This document shows, piece after piece, positions 46,896-60,250 of a DNA stretch of 64,000 nucleotides. Location: the NCBI GenBank assembly GCA_025667525.1, contig CM046874.1, positions 284,558,380-284,622,379 on the forward strand, written 5' to 3'. The DNA is from Glebionis coronaria. Taxonomy: Eukaryota; Streptophyta; Magnoliopsida; Asterales; Asteraceae. How positions within the stretch are numbered: position 1 is the stretch's first letter; the number at the start of each line of letters is the position of its first letter. The position numbers were made by a program, and so were the translations under genes. The notes beneath the pieces were generated by a model that saw only the letters and a list, made by a program, of their open reading frames with translations, was not told the origin of the DNA and ran no database searches.

Positions 46896-48584
46896 ACTCA
46901 ACACCTTTACTTTACTGCATTATTAAAACAAATGCTCTCAAAACCACTCAGCCGGTACATACCAAATGTACCCACTGATTTTCCTTACTTAGACAAATCG
47001 GATTTTTATTGAAACTTGTTGGAGTACTCACTTACAATCTGTAAAAAATCCTCCTAAAATTTTATAAAAATATTTACTTCTAACTCCGTCTGCTCAATGC
47101 ATCTCTCGACTTGAAAAACCGAACAGTTTTGCACACTTGACTGACAAAACCGTTTAGACCTTCTTAAACACTTCCGTTTACAAATTCGATACTTGAGTTT
47201 GAAAATAGACTCACAGCCCTAGGTTTAGAGCCTAAGAACATCCCTTGATCATTTTTGAAACTCAACTTATAGTCCCCGAGATTTGACCTAACATCGAATA
47301 CAATTTCGTGTTGTGTCGATACTCGCCTCTCGGTACACGAAAAATCAAACTAGCGTAACTTCTTCCTCGTTTTGAGTTACAAGGCCTTTCTTATACCAAA
47401 TCGAATCTTGGGAAAAACTCTACAATAAAATCCCATCATCTCAACCTTAGCTTAGACCTAAGACTACAAAAATGCCCTTAAACCTACTAACCAAAAATGA
47501 CCCTTTCAAAACCATGTCAAACCCTCTTTTTACCTATTTCTAAACCTTCCTATACTCCTAATAACCCATAAACACTACCTATAATCAATCCTAACACTTA
47601 AATCCACTTGCATGTTAATCTTTCATTTTTACCCATACATCAAAAGTAAAAACAATCATTCAAAATAATTAATTAAATAATTATAACATAATATAGGAAC
47701 CTTACAAGCAAGAATCAAGATCAAACAACCAAGAACACCAAAACCCTCATTTGGTCGTGGGTTTTGGAGGTAAAAAACACCAAAGGAAAATCTTTTTCAA
47801 GCTTGATTATACACCAATAATAGATCCTAACATAAAAACAATAACATGCAATGAGTAAATTAGATCAAATCAACACTTTTATATAAATATTATAAAAATT
47901 AGATCTAGAAAAAAAAGTGTGGCATGTTGTAAATTTTTGGTGGGATTTACTTATCTTGATATTAGAAACATAGGATATTGATTAGATTTTCAAAACTCAA
48001 ATTTTTGTGGTAGATTTGATTGTGATGATGGCGGCCGTAGGTTTTGAGACAGATGGAGGAGAGTGTGTGAAATTTTTGAATGAGAAATGATGAAGTGTGT
48101 GTGTAGATTTTTCTTTTTATATGGTGGGGAGGGTAGATTTTATAAATGAGGTTTTCTTTTGGCCTTAATAGCAAAACCACTTTTAAAGAGCGGGAATTAG
48201 TTATCTTGTCGGTTTTTAAAATTTAGAAGATTCGGGTTTCGTCCCGGCTTCATAAAAATAAAGTCTTGTTCAACAAAAATACTTTTACAAATATTTAACG
48301 CACACAAAACGAATTAGTAAGGTTTCGAATCGACTTAATACGTAATGAAACTAAAATTTTCAAAAATCTCAAATATCAAACGATCGATAATAAACGTAAA
48401 TATTTGGGCATCCATCGGCATCGGGTCATTAGCGGTTTTCTCCAATCGTCAAAATATTAAATAAAGCCTCAAACATCGGTTTCAACTTAAACCGTCAAAT
48501 AATAATAACATTTAAATTTCTCAAAAATTTAAAATCAGTCGTAAAATTAGGGATAAATAATGGTGTTAGGTTCGAGGTGTCATA
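46896..48584 (-). repeat. J 3' LTR, part 2
   Basis: It continues the LTR after E's second target duplication (AATTT, 46891-46895). It aligns with the second half of E's LTR (for example GTCCCCGAGATTTGACC and the TTTTGGAGG/GGCGGCCG region near 48030), with many differences. A TATA-like CATATAAAAAG (minus strand) is at about 48112-48122. It ends GTGTCATA next to the polypurine tract. Together the two parts are about 2.78 kb, matching E's LTR length. Confidence 0.75.
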
Positions 48585-50839
48585 TCCTCTCCCCCTTAAG
48601 GAAGCGACGTCCCAACGCTCTCCACTTCTTATACTCGCATTTCGTACCACTAGAAAAAGATGAGGGTACTTCTTCCTAAATAAGTCTTCACGTTCCCACG
48701 TGAACTCTGGTTCACGTCTCGGATTCCTTCACACCTTCATAATGGGAATTCTACTTTGCTTCAATCGCATAAACTCTCGACCCATGATCTCTACTGGTTC
48801 CTCTATGACGTGCATCTCGTCGTCAAGTTGGGTCTCATTTAATGGGATAACTAAATCCTTGTCCGCCAATCAATTCTTCAAGTTCGACACATGAAGAGTA
48901 TTATGAATTTCACGAAGTTCGTCCGACAACTCCAACTTGTAAGCAACTGGTCCAATGTACCTTTGACTACATTTCCCTTGTTTTTCCAAAATGAATTACT
49001 CCTTTCCACGCTGATACCATAAGCATTACCACGTCTCCAACTTCAATTTCCAAGGCTTCGTACGGTTATTGGCTTAGCTTTTCTGACGACTTCTCACGGT
49101 TAAAAAATGGTTCTTAATCTGCACACTCTTTTCCGTAATCTCCCGAATCATCTCAGGTCCAGTCAACTAACTTTCCCCTACTTCATTCCATCCAACTGGC
49201 GATCTACACTTTCGTCCACGCAATGCTTCAAATGGTGCAGCTTTAGTACTAGCATGGTAACTGTTGTCGTACGAGAATTCTACCAAAGGAAAGTGTCGAT
49301 CCCAACTACTACCAAAACCAATCACATACGCTCGCAACATGTTTTCCAACGTTTGGATTGTCCTTTCACTTTGTTCATCAGTCTCATAAAGATAATCACT
49401 CATAAAAGAAGATCGCATGGGTCGCACATAACCCCTTCGAAAATGTTTCAGAATATTCAAGACGATGTAGTTAATACTAGTCGTACAAAATCATCTTATT
49501 GCAATATTACGTACATACAAACCTATTTCGTCAAAAACGAATTCATCGATACGGAAATCATTCGGCGTATACATAACTCTCTCAAAAACATCACAATCTA
49601 AATCACACACAAATCCATTACGAGGCACATATAATCATATTACGACATGTTTGAAAAATAGCCAAACCATGCCAAGTCAATAAGTTCAGTAAAGTTAACT
49701 CATGCTTGCTAAGTAGCCAAGCCATGATAAAAAGAATATTGACAACATATTCGGATGAGTCCAGTCAAAAGAAAGTTGTAAGTTAAAGAATATTCACGGG
49801 CTTGCTAGCTACGGATGCATATCCAAAAAGAAAGAAAATAAATACATATGTCATCGGAGGGTGCTCACACACGGATCCATACCCAAAAGATATTACAAAA
49901 ACACGATCTCACTTCCGCCCCAGCGAAGTCAAAGTCTTAATATCACCACCGTTCGAAGGTCAAAAAGATATTACGTAGTACACGTTATCTACGATCAAAC
50001 ATCATTTCACAATGCAGCATTGAGCTAGCACAATGTACAACCACTCGACTAAATCACATATAACATAAACAAAAATCAGGCAAGGTTTTACACATAAACT
50101 TCAACTATGGATATCTGTCATTTAACCATCGATGATCAAAGGGGATCGAGTCAAGCAAAAGGATTCCTTAACTGAAATCACGAAGACGGAAAACTAGATT
50201 CGTCTATTATCTACCGATGCGCAGTCGACAAACTTCAACAGTCTATCACGTGTCGTTTACATATCAAAATAACGAGAAAAGAAAATAAATAATGTACGAT
50301 ACATTTGATGTAGGAGAAGTCTTCTTCATTTCCCTTAGAGTTACTCGAACTCGGCTTTCCTCCACTTTGACAGTCTCCTATTTTGTTAAAAATTCTTCTC
50401 AGTGTCGGTATGAGTCCTCCTTGGTATTTCATCACCAACATAGTGGTTTTGATGGAATTTCGCACGTTACATATAACACATATAAAAAAAATATTTCCCA
50501 AATCTATTCAGTCAAGGTGACTTACTAAGTCAACGCCAATCGAAAGAAAAGATTTCAAGGAACACAAGAAAATTTAAAGTTTTTCTTTCAGAATCAAAGA
50601 GAATATGATTACTTGCATAAGGATCCACCATTTTAAAGTGTACTCACCCAAAAATCTATAAAGAAAAAGCACTAGTTTAAAGATGACCAATTGATTTAGC
50701 ACGACATTGTTCTTCCAGAACTATGCATAATTAGCTAGAGTATGCATACTTGAGGACCAAGCAACGACATTGGACAAAACAGGGCTCTTCCTAAATTATG
50801 AATAGTTAGCTAAGCTCTGCATAATTGAGGATCGAGGGA
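48585..50839 (-). other. J interior: polypurine tract, integrase remnant, gene-poor sequence
   Basis: Next to the LTR is the polypurine tract (minus strand CCTTAAGGGGGAGAGGA, 48585-48601). Degenerate integrase C-terminal sequence follows to about 49460. From 49470 to 50839 there is no coding sequence. This stretch nevertheless aligns with the gene-poor interior of E (about 15040-16430), down to the shared words around TTAGCTAAGCT..GCATAATTGAGGATCGAGGGA, where F interrupts it. Confidence 0.65.
49167..49460 (-). pseudogene. J integrase fragment (chromovirus type)
   Basis: The frame contains [14 protein letters not shown], the region with the third catalytic acid of Gypsy integrase, followed by [21 protein letters not shown] and the [12 protein letters not shown] motif. 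Upstream of EQSERT the reading is unrelated to integrase, so the catalytic core with both aspartates is missing. The same junction appears in E. It is a remnant without activity. Confidence 0.75.
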
Positions 50840-53800
50840 TGATATGTAGTAATTACACGTGTTTTAGGAAAAACAACGTAAAAGCGGTAAGTTTTAAGCG
50901 TACGTTTAAGAAAACGTAAACAGTTATGACCCTTGTGTGTGAGTTCGTTCTCGAGGAGGATTAATGTTTGTGTTACACTTGTAAAATTTGAGATTAATAT
51001 TGATGAGACAAAGGAAAAAATAAAAAAGATGACGGTTACGATTAAATTTAAACTACAACGAATAATAAAACGTAAAAACGTGACGAATTTAAAAATTTAA
51101 TCTAAAGTTTATTAAAAATCAAAAATAAATCTAAAATAATATAAATAAGAATAAAAATTTAACAAAAATATTTCAAAACTTATTTCCAATTTAATATTCA
51201 ATTTTAAATGCTATTTAAAGCCTTAAAATTCAATAAAATTAAATTTAAATACAAAATATGATTTATCAAATAAGAATCTTACTTATATTATATAAAAACT
51301 AAAAAGTATTTTTCTAGACTTTTTAAAACTAATTTACTATTTTTAAATGGCTAAAACTATTAAAATGTTAAAATAATCCTAAAAATTAATTAAATAATGA
51401 GAAAAATAACTTTACTTTTCTAAAAATCTTAACTTAATGTATTAAAACTAAGAAAAATGAAAATGTTTAAAAAATTAAATCTTAGCCTAATAGGATAAAA
51501 ACATATTAATTAAAAACTAATTAAAATTCAAAATAATGCAAAAAATATTAAACTAATTAGAAAAAAAAAATTATATTTCTAAAAATCCTAAAATAAATCA
51601 AAGATCAAGGGAAAATTTGAAAATCTTAAAAATACTACTGTTTGGTCACTAAAAAAAATCAAGAATCTGAAAGAGACATGTTGGATGATTTTGTCCTTTG
51701 CTCTGTAGTGGCTAGCAAAGCACTATCAGTGGGAAAGGAGTTCCCACTGATGGTTCACAGAGAATGAGTTATGCTCTTTTGAGCTTGATGTATTTGGAAT
51801 TCTTGGGTAATCAAGGCACCCCTACAACCATTGAGTTGTAGGGAGTCACAAACAAGCAATAAAACAACAAGTAGCCACACCAATTGATACAGTTTAATCA
51901 AAATAGTCACAGATATGCAAAAAATGAAGTCTGGTCGTTTCTATCTGATGCAGTTGACACTTTAGTGAACTTTGAAGCCTCAAAACATGATTTTAAACTA
52001 CCTAAACATCAAAGATGACAACATGCAGCCCTAGTTTCTTCTATCACCTAGCTGTTAGCAGACTTCTAACAATTAAATCTTTCAAACAACTACTATTCTC
52101 TCTATTGATTTCTGATTACTGATTTTTTAGATAAGCATGCAAAACTTTCACCCCTTAGCTAATGATCAGAAGATGACTTACACTACCCAAAAATGCCCTC
52201 CCTAATGTATTTAGACGACAATAACTTAAACTATGTGTCACTAACACTCTCAAATCAGTAAACCCAAACACCATATTTAATTGATGAAACCAAGTATTTT
52301 TTTGAAGAACAAATATGCAAATAAAATCCTACCTAGATCTGATGAAAACCATCATGAACATAAAGAAAGTCATTCATTCAAGCAAACTTAAACAAGAAAA
52401 TCTCATGCATTTGTCTAACAGGCAAATAAAAAAATATAAAGTACAAAAGATTACCACTATGGACTGGCTAGTCCATAGATACACCAATGCCTGAGCTTGA
52501 AATTGACAAGTGACGTGATTGAGATGAGGGAGGGTGGACTACAGCAGTCTAACGCCTAGACTACAACAGTCTAGGTGTTATGTCTTCTTTGATAAAATCT
52601 GTTGATGACCACAATCATAGAACACAAAACAATCACTTAAGTTTCTTTGAGCAATCTTGAGTACAAACTTGTGCAAAAGGACTTTAGAGCAGTCAGTACA
52701 ATAACATACAAGCCAAAATCTTTTCTAAATTAACTTCTTGGTGTTACTTTTTCTTAACAAAACACAAGCGAAAGAGTTTGTACCTCACAATCTCTTCACC
52801 CTAATTTCTATACCCACATATCATTAATATCTACTTGATATCAGGTATTTATGGTCGTATATAAACTTGAATGAGCAGCTTATCGGCTTATATGAACTCT
52901 CTCCTTGAACTGAATAAAACTCAAACTTAGATAAAGGAACTTAAGACAGAAACTTTGTGAAACACATGTTTGTAGAACCTTAAAACAGGTTTTAAAAAAA
53001 CTGATTGAAAGCAAGTAAAGAGCCAGGTTGTGACCTAAATGAGACTTGGGTTTCTTGTCATCAAACAACACCTCTTTTATCATTATTAAAAAAGGATTTA
53101 CAGATTGTGACCTAAATCTAGAAAAACCAAGAACAAAACTATAAGCTGCTAACTAAGAGGCTTTATATACGCGTACAAGAAAATGATAAACTAGTAAACC
53201 CTAATACTTGAGTTTCCAGAAGTGCCTTTGGCTGAGATATGAATCTTGGTTTAATGAGCTCCCATGTGATACTTTCTTGGACTGGAGCTAGATGATAGCT
53301 GTTAAATATGATCTTGGCCTTTCTTTTTGTTGTTGAGCACAAGCAATAGCATCTTAATCGTTCAAACATCTTTCATACTTTGTGTTCGTCTAAAAAGTGG
53401 GGCAATGCGGAGGCCTCATGTGACTATATGGTTGAGCTGGCAGCATCTTTGAGAGTGGGTTTAGGATTAGGATAGGTTAAATTAATGATCTAGAATTTAT
53501 GGGATTAAAACCCTTTGTTTTATAGTTGACAGTAATTAGGGTTTATGAAGGGAGATTAGGGGTGGATTTGGGGGAGAGGGTGAATAGTAGGTGTTTAGCG
53601 CCTAAATCAATTATTATTAAACGAGTTTAAATCGTTTATTTAATATTTGATTTGGATTAAGTGGAGTGTGAGGTGGCAAGCAGATGTGGAAGGGTGGGTG
53701 AGGTGGCAGGCTGGGAGTGGTGGGGATAACTTTCATTGTCTTAAAAAAATGGCCCCTGCTATTCCCAATTGTTGCTATATAAAGTTATAAAAACTTCAAA

Positions 53801-54369
53801 CTCAAAACCCTTTGTTAATGAAGTTTCAAAATTCTTAATTTGGCCACAAATACTTTTCCAAAATGTAATCAAGGGTATTGCTTGCCATTTCTTGATTCTT
53901 GAAGGGCTGAACTTGACATATCTTGATACTTTAAGGTCTACTCTTGTATGATTGACTTTGTGGAGGACTAAAAGTGACAAGTCTACATTTTGTAGGGACT
54001 AATCTTGCCATTTTTTCAAAGTTGAGGGTCCTTTTTGTAACTTTGACAAACTTTAGGGACCAAACTTGTAAATATGAATATACAAGGGTATAAGTATCAT
54101 TTCTTCAATGATGAAGGACCTTTCTTGTAAATCTTCAATTCTTCAAGGTTCTTTTTGGAAAATTCAACATTTGGGTCCGGTTCATTGTGCGGCTTCGTTT
54201 CTCGTGTTCGTTTTTGATTGATTCTTGTGATCTTTTTGTCATTTTCTCGATATCCATACCTAAAATACACATTGAACAAACACAAGCATATATATGGCAC
54301 TTTTTATGATATTTAACCATTTCTAGCTCGTTTTAGACGATGAGACCATGTATAAAAGCAGTCTCATCA
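50840..54369 (-). repeat. F 3' LTR (3.53 kb)
   Basis: On the minus strand it starts TGATGAGACTGC and ends CTACATATCA. The TATA box (minus TATATAAAG) is at 53161-53169. An 8 bp inverted repeat (54339-54346 with 54361-54368) forms a hairpin at the LTR start. It aligns with 62588-64000. It contains no gene. Confidence 0.9.
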
Positions 54370-56171
54370 CTCCCCCATACTAAACCATTTCCGTGACCTC
54401 ACGCAATGCTAGAATAAAGTATCTTAGCATCTCCGAAATTTATTTTTATCGACTTTTATTGAAATGTAAACTTACTACACTACTAATACTTGTGTTTTAG
54501 ACATAATGTATGATTTTCATCGCAAAATAGGACGTTTAGGTTCATACAACAAGAACACGTGAATGCTTCGTTAGAAATAGTTTCGTCGTCCTCGATTTTC
54601 ACCTAATTCCATGCTAAGCGTATAACGAGATCATTGTCATTATAAGTTAGTAATGCTAACACTACTCATATGCCCTAATCACGTACTTAGACTCCCTTAA
54701 TCCTAATTGGTATCTCTTATATTTTATTTTTGTCTTGAATGATCACGTGGATACATTTTTTACTTATGTGATAATAGATATTAAGGTCCAAAAATAGAGT
54801 CACAACGGTGTAACCAAAACCATCGAATTAATAACCTCTCCTAATAGACAACGATATCAAAAAAATTAAGTCAACAAGAAGGATCGATAAACACGATTTT
54901 ATAACGGTTTTGAACATGAGACTTATTACCAATTTGGAATTGGTTTACCGCCCCTTTTATTTAACTTCGCCTTGAAGTGTTTATTATGGCTTTGGTCTTG
55001 TCCTTGTCTTTTATTTAACCTCGCCATGAGGTGTTTATTATGACTTGACGTATATCCTTACACTAAGGCGAATTTTGGAACTTTAAGGCTTCGAGATTTA
55101 AGACATTCACTTTCAATTTTGCATCGATTTTCGGCCTTGTGAGGTTCGAAGTTTTGCTTGATTTCGGTGAAGAGGAACTTAAAAATTATTATTGGGGAAG
55201 CCTTTGATTATTCTGGGTGCCAATACTTCAAAACCGTGATGCTGGCGATACCTTAATGTTTTCCCAATTTAATTACATGGAAGCTACTAGAAAAAATTAG
55301 AAACCAACAATCAAGACTAAACCGCTAAGTCAATATTTATTAGCAAAATTATTACTCAAGCGAAGGGATAATAAGAAAACAATTAGAACACATGAGTTTT
55401 TGAAAGAATATAAATACTTTACGTTTAGCATAGTAACTTATAATTAACTCTATCATTTATCGTCGTCATTTAAGAGACTTAGCCTAATAAAAGTTAAGGA
55501 ATCGAAGCTAAGTGCTCAACACGCACGGTCGAGTCAAAAATTACTCATATTCTCGCCATCGGAAAATCTACATTCGTGTCTTTAAACACTTATGAAAACA
55601 TGAATTTTTTAAAATTTGGTCATTTTTAGCCTAATTTGCAACAAAACGATAACAAAAAGATGAAAGTTGGAAAGCGTGAAGGTTTAGCAAGGCAAGTATC
55701 TATTCACCCCCTCATACTAAAGTTAAATATTGTCCTCAACGTTTCAAGTCTAAGGGTAAGATACCCCCATACTAGAGACGAAGTTGAATGCTTAATCTAG
55801 CATGGAAAGGGTGGAACCATTAAATCTATAGCCGTTTATGAAGTGTGCTAAAAGACCTAAGGTTAGAACAATCAAGGATATAACATTTGGATATCGGCAA
55901 ATCTTCAAAGTAAACGATCGAAGCTCGAGTGATACGTAAAATGAACACGAGAGGATTCAATGATGACGATGAACCTAATAGATCACAATCACAAAAAATC
56001 ACGGAACAAAGGTTGGAAGGGCACAAATCCCATCACATTAGCTACATTAGAAAGCGATAATATGTACATGGATAATCATGGGATCTCCCCTACGAGGCAC
56101 CTCGTTTTTTATTACCGAGTCATGAGCTCGACTCAATCCCCTCAAGACTAATTATCATTAGGGAATGTGAC
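54370..56171 (-). other. F 3' spacer between integrase and LTR
   Basis: The purine tract (minus TAGTATGGGGGAG) adjoins the LTR. The rest has no coding frame that I trust. Two blocks resemble G: GTGAGGTCACGG near the LTR and CATTTGTCCTCAACG-like words at about 55725-55745. No env-like ORF is visible. Confidence 0.6.
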
Positions 56172-57377
56172 TTAGTCGAGGTCGTCCAAAGAAGGGACTT
56201 CCCCACCAAAGTAATGCTTAACCCTATGACCATTAACCTTGAAGTTAGGACCATCATTTTGAGCTAGCTCAATGGTCCCATATGGAAACACTTGGGTGAT
56301 GGTGAACAGTCCGGACCAACGGGATTTCAACTTGCCGGAAAATATTTTCAATCTTGAGTTAAAAAGCAACACTTGATCTCCAATGTTAAAAACTCGGTTT
56401 TTAATTTTAGAATCATGAAACTTTTTAGTATTATCTTTATAAATCAATGAATTTGCATAAGCAATTTCTCTTAATTCATCCAATTCATTTAATTGCATTT
56501 TCCGATGTTTTCCTGCGGTCTCAATGTCATCATTACAATGCTTTAGGATCCAATAAGCTTTATGTTCGAGTTCAATTGGCAAGTAACAATTCTTGCCATA
56601 CACGAGCTTATAAGGGGTGCACCAAATGGGCGTCTTATGAGCGGTACGAAAGGCCCATAAAGCATCACCGAGCTTGTCCGACCATAATTGTCGGTTCTCT
56701 CCTATCGACCTCTCCAAAATCCTTTTCAAAGCTTGATTTGAAACCTCGACTTGACCACTCGTTTGTGGGTGATAAGCCGTAGAAAGCCAATGTGTAACCT
56801 CATATTTCGTTAGAACCTTTTCGAATTGGTCGCTACAAAAATGGGTTCCACGATCCCTTATAATTGCACGAGGGGTTCCAAACCGGGAGAATAATTGTTT
56901 CAATAACATGACTACCACACGAGCATCGTTCGTGGGCAAAGCCTTAGCTTCCACCCACTTAGATAGGTAGTCAACGGCGACAAGGATGTACTTATTACCA
57001 CGAGATGATGGGAACGACCCCATAAAATCAATGCCCCACACGTCAAAGATCTCACACACTTGGATGATATTTTGTGGCATTTCATCGTTTTTTGAGGCTT
57101 TTCCTTGACGTTGGCATGAGTCATACGACTTGATAAGTGCGTGCGCATCTCGGTAAATAGTAGGCCAAAAGAAACCGACATCAAAGACCTTCTTCGCCGT
57201 GAGATTAGCACCATGGTGACCACCCGTGGGTCCTTCGTGACAAGCTGTAAGGATATTAGTAGCTTCGGTAACAAACACACAACGTCGAATAATTTGATCC
57301 GCACAAGTCCGAAAGAGATAAGGGTCGTCCCAAAAGTAGAACTTGACGTCACAAAAGAATTTCCGTTTTTTGAGTCG
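56172..57377 (-). pseudogene. F integrase with lost zinc ligand
   Basis: The frame runs from the ADQIIRRC region to LDDLD. The N-terminal zinc site has both histidines ([12 protein letters not shown]) but reads SYDSC where the family has Cys at the Tyr position (codon TAT at 57123-57125), so one of four ligands is gone. The core has the aspartates in WGIDFMGSF and IIRDRGTHF and the glutamate in [31 protein letters not shown] and [12 protein letters not shown] mark the C-terminus. The core frame itself is uninterrupted for 368 residues. Confidence 0.85.
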
Positions 57378-58938
57378 TCATACCCTTAATGATGAAGTTG
57401 CCCGCATGGTAATTTGCATGTACGCAAACCATAGGGTAGAAGAATATTCCTTAGAATTCACTACACCAAGTGTCTCGAGAGGAAATGTTTCGGTGATTTC
57501 CTTGTTCTCGTGATCACTTTGGTGAGGATCTTCCAATCGAGAGAGGTGATCGGCCGCAAGATTCTCGACTCCTTTTTTGTCAAGTATGGTGACATCAAAT
57601 TCTTGTAGGAGGAGAATCAAACGAAGCAATCGCGGCTTAGCATCAAGTTTAGAGAAGAGGAACTTGATAGCCGAATGGTCCGAATACACTATGCTTTTAG
57701 TCAAGATGAGATAAGGTCAGAATTTCTCAAATGCATACACCACGGCAAGTAATTCCTTTTCCCTTCTGGTGTATTTAAGTTGAGCCTCGGTCATCGTCTT
57801 ACTAGCATAGTCAATAGGGAAGAAGTGTTTTGCAAGACGTTGCCCCAAAACGGCCCCAATAGCGTAATCACTAGCATCACACATAAGTTCAAAGGGGAGG
57901 TTCCAATTTCGAGAAACAAGAATGGGAGCTTCGGTAAGTTTCCTTTTAAGAATATCAAAGGTTCGAACACAATCTTCGTTAAAGATGAAAGGGGCATCTT
58001 TTTCGAGAAGGTGTGTAATGGGTCGAGATATCTTTGAAAAGTCTTTGATGAAGCGACGATAAAAGCCCGCGTGGCCTAGGAAACTCCTAACTCTCTTGAC
58101 TGTTTTGGGATGATGTAGTTTGGCGATGACGTCTATCTTAGCTTTGTCTACCTCAATCCCCGCTTTCGAGACCTTGTGCCCTAAGACGATCCCTTCCTTA
58201 CACATGAAATGACATTTTTCCCAATTGAGCACCAGGTTGGTTTCCTTACAACGTTTTAACATTTTATCCAAATTACCTAAACACGAAGTGAACGAACTAC
58301 CAAACACGGAAAAGTCATCCAAGAAAACTTCCATCGTCTTCTCGATCATGTCATGAAAAATAGCCATCATACACCGTTGAAAGGTTCGCGATGCATTACA
58401 AAGTCCGAATGGCATTCTACGATAGGCAAATGTTCCATACAGACACGTAAACGTAGTTTTTTCTTGATCACGAGGATCGATGGGGATTTGAAAGTAACCC
58501 GAAAAACCATCTAAAAAGCAATAGAAATCGTTTCCCACAAGTCGCTCCAACATTTTATCCATGAAGGGCAAGGGAAAATGGTCTTTACGAGTGGCGTCAT
58601 TTAACTTACCGATAGTCAATACACACCCTCCAACCGGTCATGAGTCGAGTTGGAAGTAACTCATTGTCATCGTTTGGCACAACGGTCATTCCTCCCTTTT
58701 TAGGTACACAATGTATTGGGATCACCCAAGGGCTATCGGATATAGGGTAAATCATTCCCGCGTCAAGTAGTTTAAGAACTTCCTTTTTGATGACGTCATA
58801 AATTTTGGGGTTTACCCTTCTTTGACATTGGATTGTGGGCTTGTAGTCCTCCGTTAAAATATTGTGTGTACAAAATTTTGGGTCGATACCCTTAATGTCG
58901 AAAAGTTTCCACGCAATTTCCCCTTTGTGAGCCTTCAA
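57378..58938 (-). pseudogene. F reverse transcriptase and RNase H, broken
   Basis: RT motifs: GWRVCIDYR, then after a one-base shift near 58610 LNDATRKDHFPLPF, DGFSGYFQIPI and the catalytic VFLDDFSVFG. RNase H shows LMCDASDYAIGAVLGQ, ACTIVITY-type glutamate region RREKELLAVVYAFEKF, TGA at 57717-57719 where the family has Arg, then IVYSDHSAIKFLF and AADHLSRLE. All catalytic acids that I can place are present. Confidence 0.85.
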
Positions 58939-58946
58939 GACAACGA

Positions 58947-60250
58947 TTAGTGTGGTTTTTTCATCATCGAAAAATCTTTCGCAATAATAAGCGGCAACTT
59001 ATCATCTCCTTCCAAGAATACGTATTTGAGGTGAGGATGACGATCTTTCAATTCGAGAGTTGGTGGTTCCTCGATTGAAGATTTCGGTTCAATACTCATA
59101 ACCTCCATCGCTGGAGGAAATGGGAAATCGTTAAGAAAATCTTTGATAATCGAAAAATCCTCATCGTCGTCGAGGTCTTCGTTAGAAGTTAGAGGAACAT
59201 CGGATTCTCCTGAAGTAAAACCACCTCCTTCGAATGGAGTGAAAGAAGATGTCGAATTATCAAGGATAGGATCGAGCACAATGGGATTGCCACTATTTGC
59301 TTCATCGACAAAACCTAAAATCTCTTGTGAAAATTCCTCGCAAACGACATCTATTAAATAAATATGGTTTAAAGTCGCGATAAAATAAACATGAGAAATT
59401 TTGAAGTTTTGGAGTGCGTCTATAACAAGTTCCTCATCGTTGAAGTGTAAAGTGATTTTTCTAGCATGCACATCAATGACCGCTTTTTATGTATCTAAAA
59501 ATGAACGAACTAAAATGAGAGGAACTTGAGGATCCGTGGGAATATCGGCAACGATAAAGTCTACCGGATAGTAAAATTTTCCCACTTTCTCAAAAACGTC
59601 TTCGGCCGTTCCACATGCGGGAATCGTAGAATGATCTGCCATCTCGATAGACATTTTCGTAGGAGTAAGATTAGGAAGATTGAGCGACTTAAATATTTCA
59701 AGAGGCATCAAATTAATCCAACACCAAGATCGGCCAAGGCATAGCATTTTTCCGTATCTTGGATACCGCACGGAATTAAAAATTTACCGGGATCACCGAC
59801 TTTTTGAGGTATGTGGTTAAGAAAAACCGATGAACAATGACGAAATTTTTGCAATTTTTCTTTATCGTTCAATATACTCTTGAAGTTGGCGGCAAATCGA
59901 GGCATCATGATTAAAGCGTCGACAAAACATATGTTAAAATGCAAATCACGAAACATCTAAATAAGAAGCTCAAATTGATAATCGTTACGTTCTTGTAATT
60001 TTTCCATTTGACGTCTCGAAGGATAAGGTAAGGGTGGTATTGGGTGGGGCATAGGCCTAGCCTTTGGAATCTCGGGTTCCAAACTTGGTAAAGGGTCGAC
60101 CGTAGGTGTGGTTTGAGCGGTACTTTGTGGGATAGAAACGTGCTCCTTTTTTACCACCACCTTGGGTTCTTCCGCAATTTCCTCCTCCGTAGGAGTAATT
60201 GGTTGAGGAGTAGGCTCCTTAAAGGTCTTACCACTACGTGTGGTAATCAC
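58947..60250 (-). pseudogene. F protease region, broken
   Basis: It begins with ITTRSGKTF, the usual Athila start of this region, then a proline-rich linker. FRDLHFNICFVDALIMMPRFA precedes the protease, whose aspartate lies in ALADLG; DFIVADIPTDPQVPLIL closes it. A stop (59957-59959), a one-base shift near 59710-59730 and a stop near 59487 interrupt the frame. An acidic linker leads to RT. Confidence 0.75.

Larger units (their letters stand above)
10552..50839 (-). mobile_element. J: Tekay-like Ty3/Gypsy element, interrupted by E
   Basis: J is in minus orientation. Its 3' LTR is split into 10552-11641 and 46896-48584 by element E. Its interior (48585 onward) follows, with integrase remnants, until F cuts it at 50840. 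LTR and interior both align with E but are clearly more diverged, so J is an older relative. The 5' LTR and primer site would be beyond the right edge of the window. It is inserted in Copia D. Confidence 0.75.

Noticed and set aside
50292..50528. A plus-strand frame resembling one at 15893-16123
   Set aside because: The likeness reflects homology of E and J interiors. The reading lies antisense to both and has no recognisable domain.
54339..54368. TATAAAAG on the plus strand in the loop of the F hairpin, as an antisense promoter
   Set aside because: There is no gene downstream on that strand, and the word is common in AT-rich DNA.
55022..56171. Env-like ORF of F
   Set aside because: No frame of useful length, signal peptide or transmembrane pattern could be found in this spacer.
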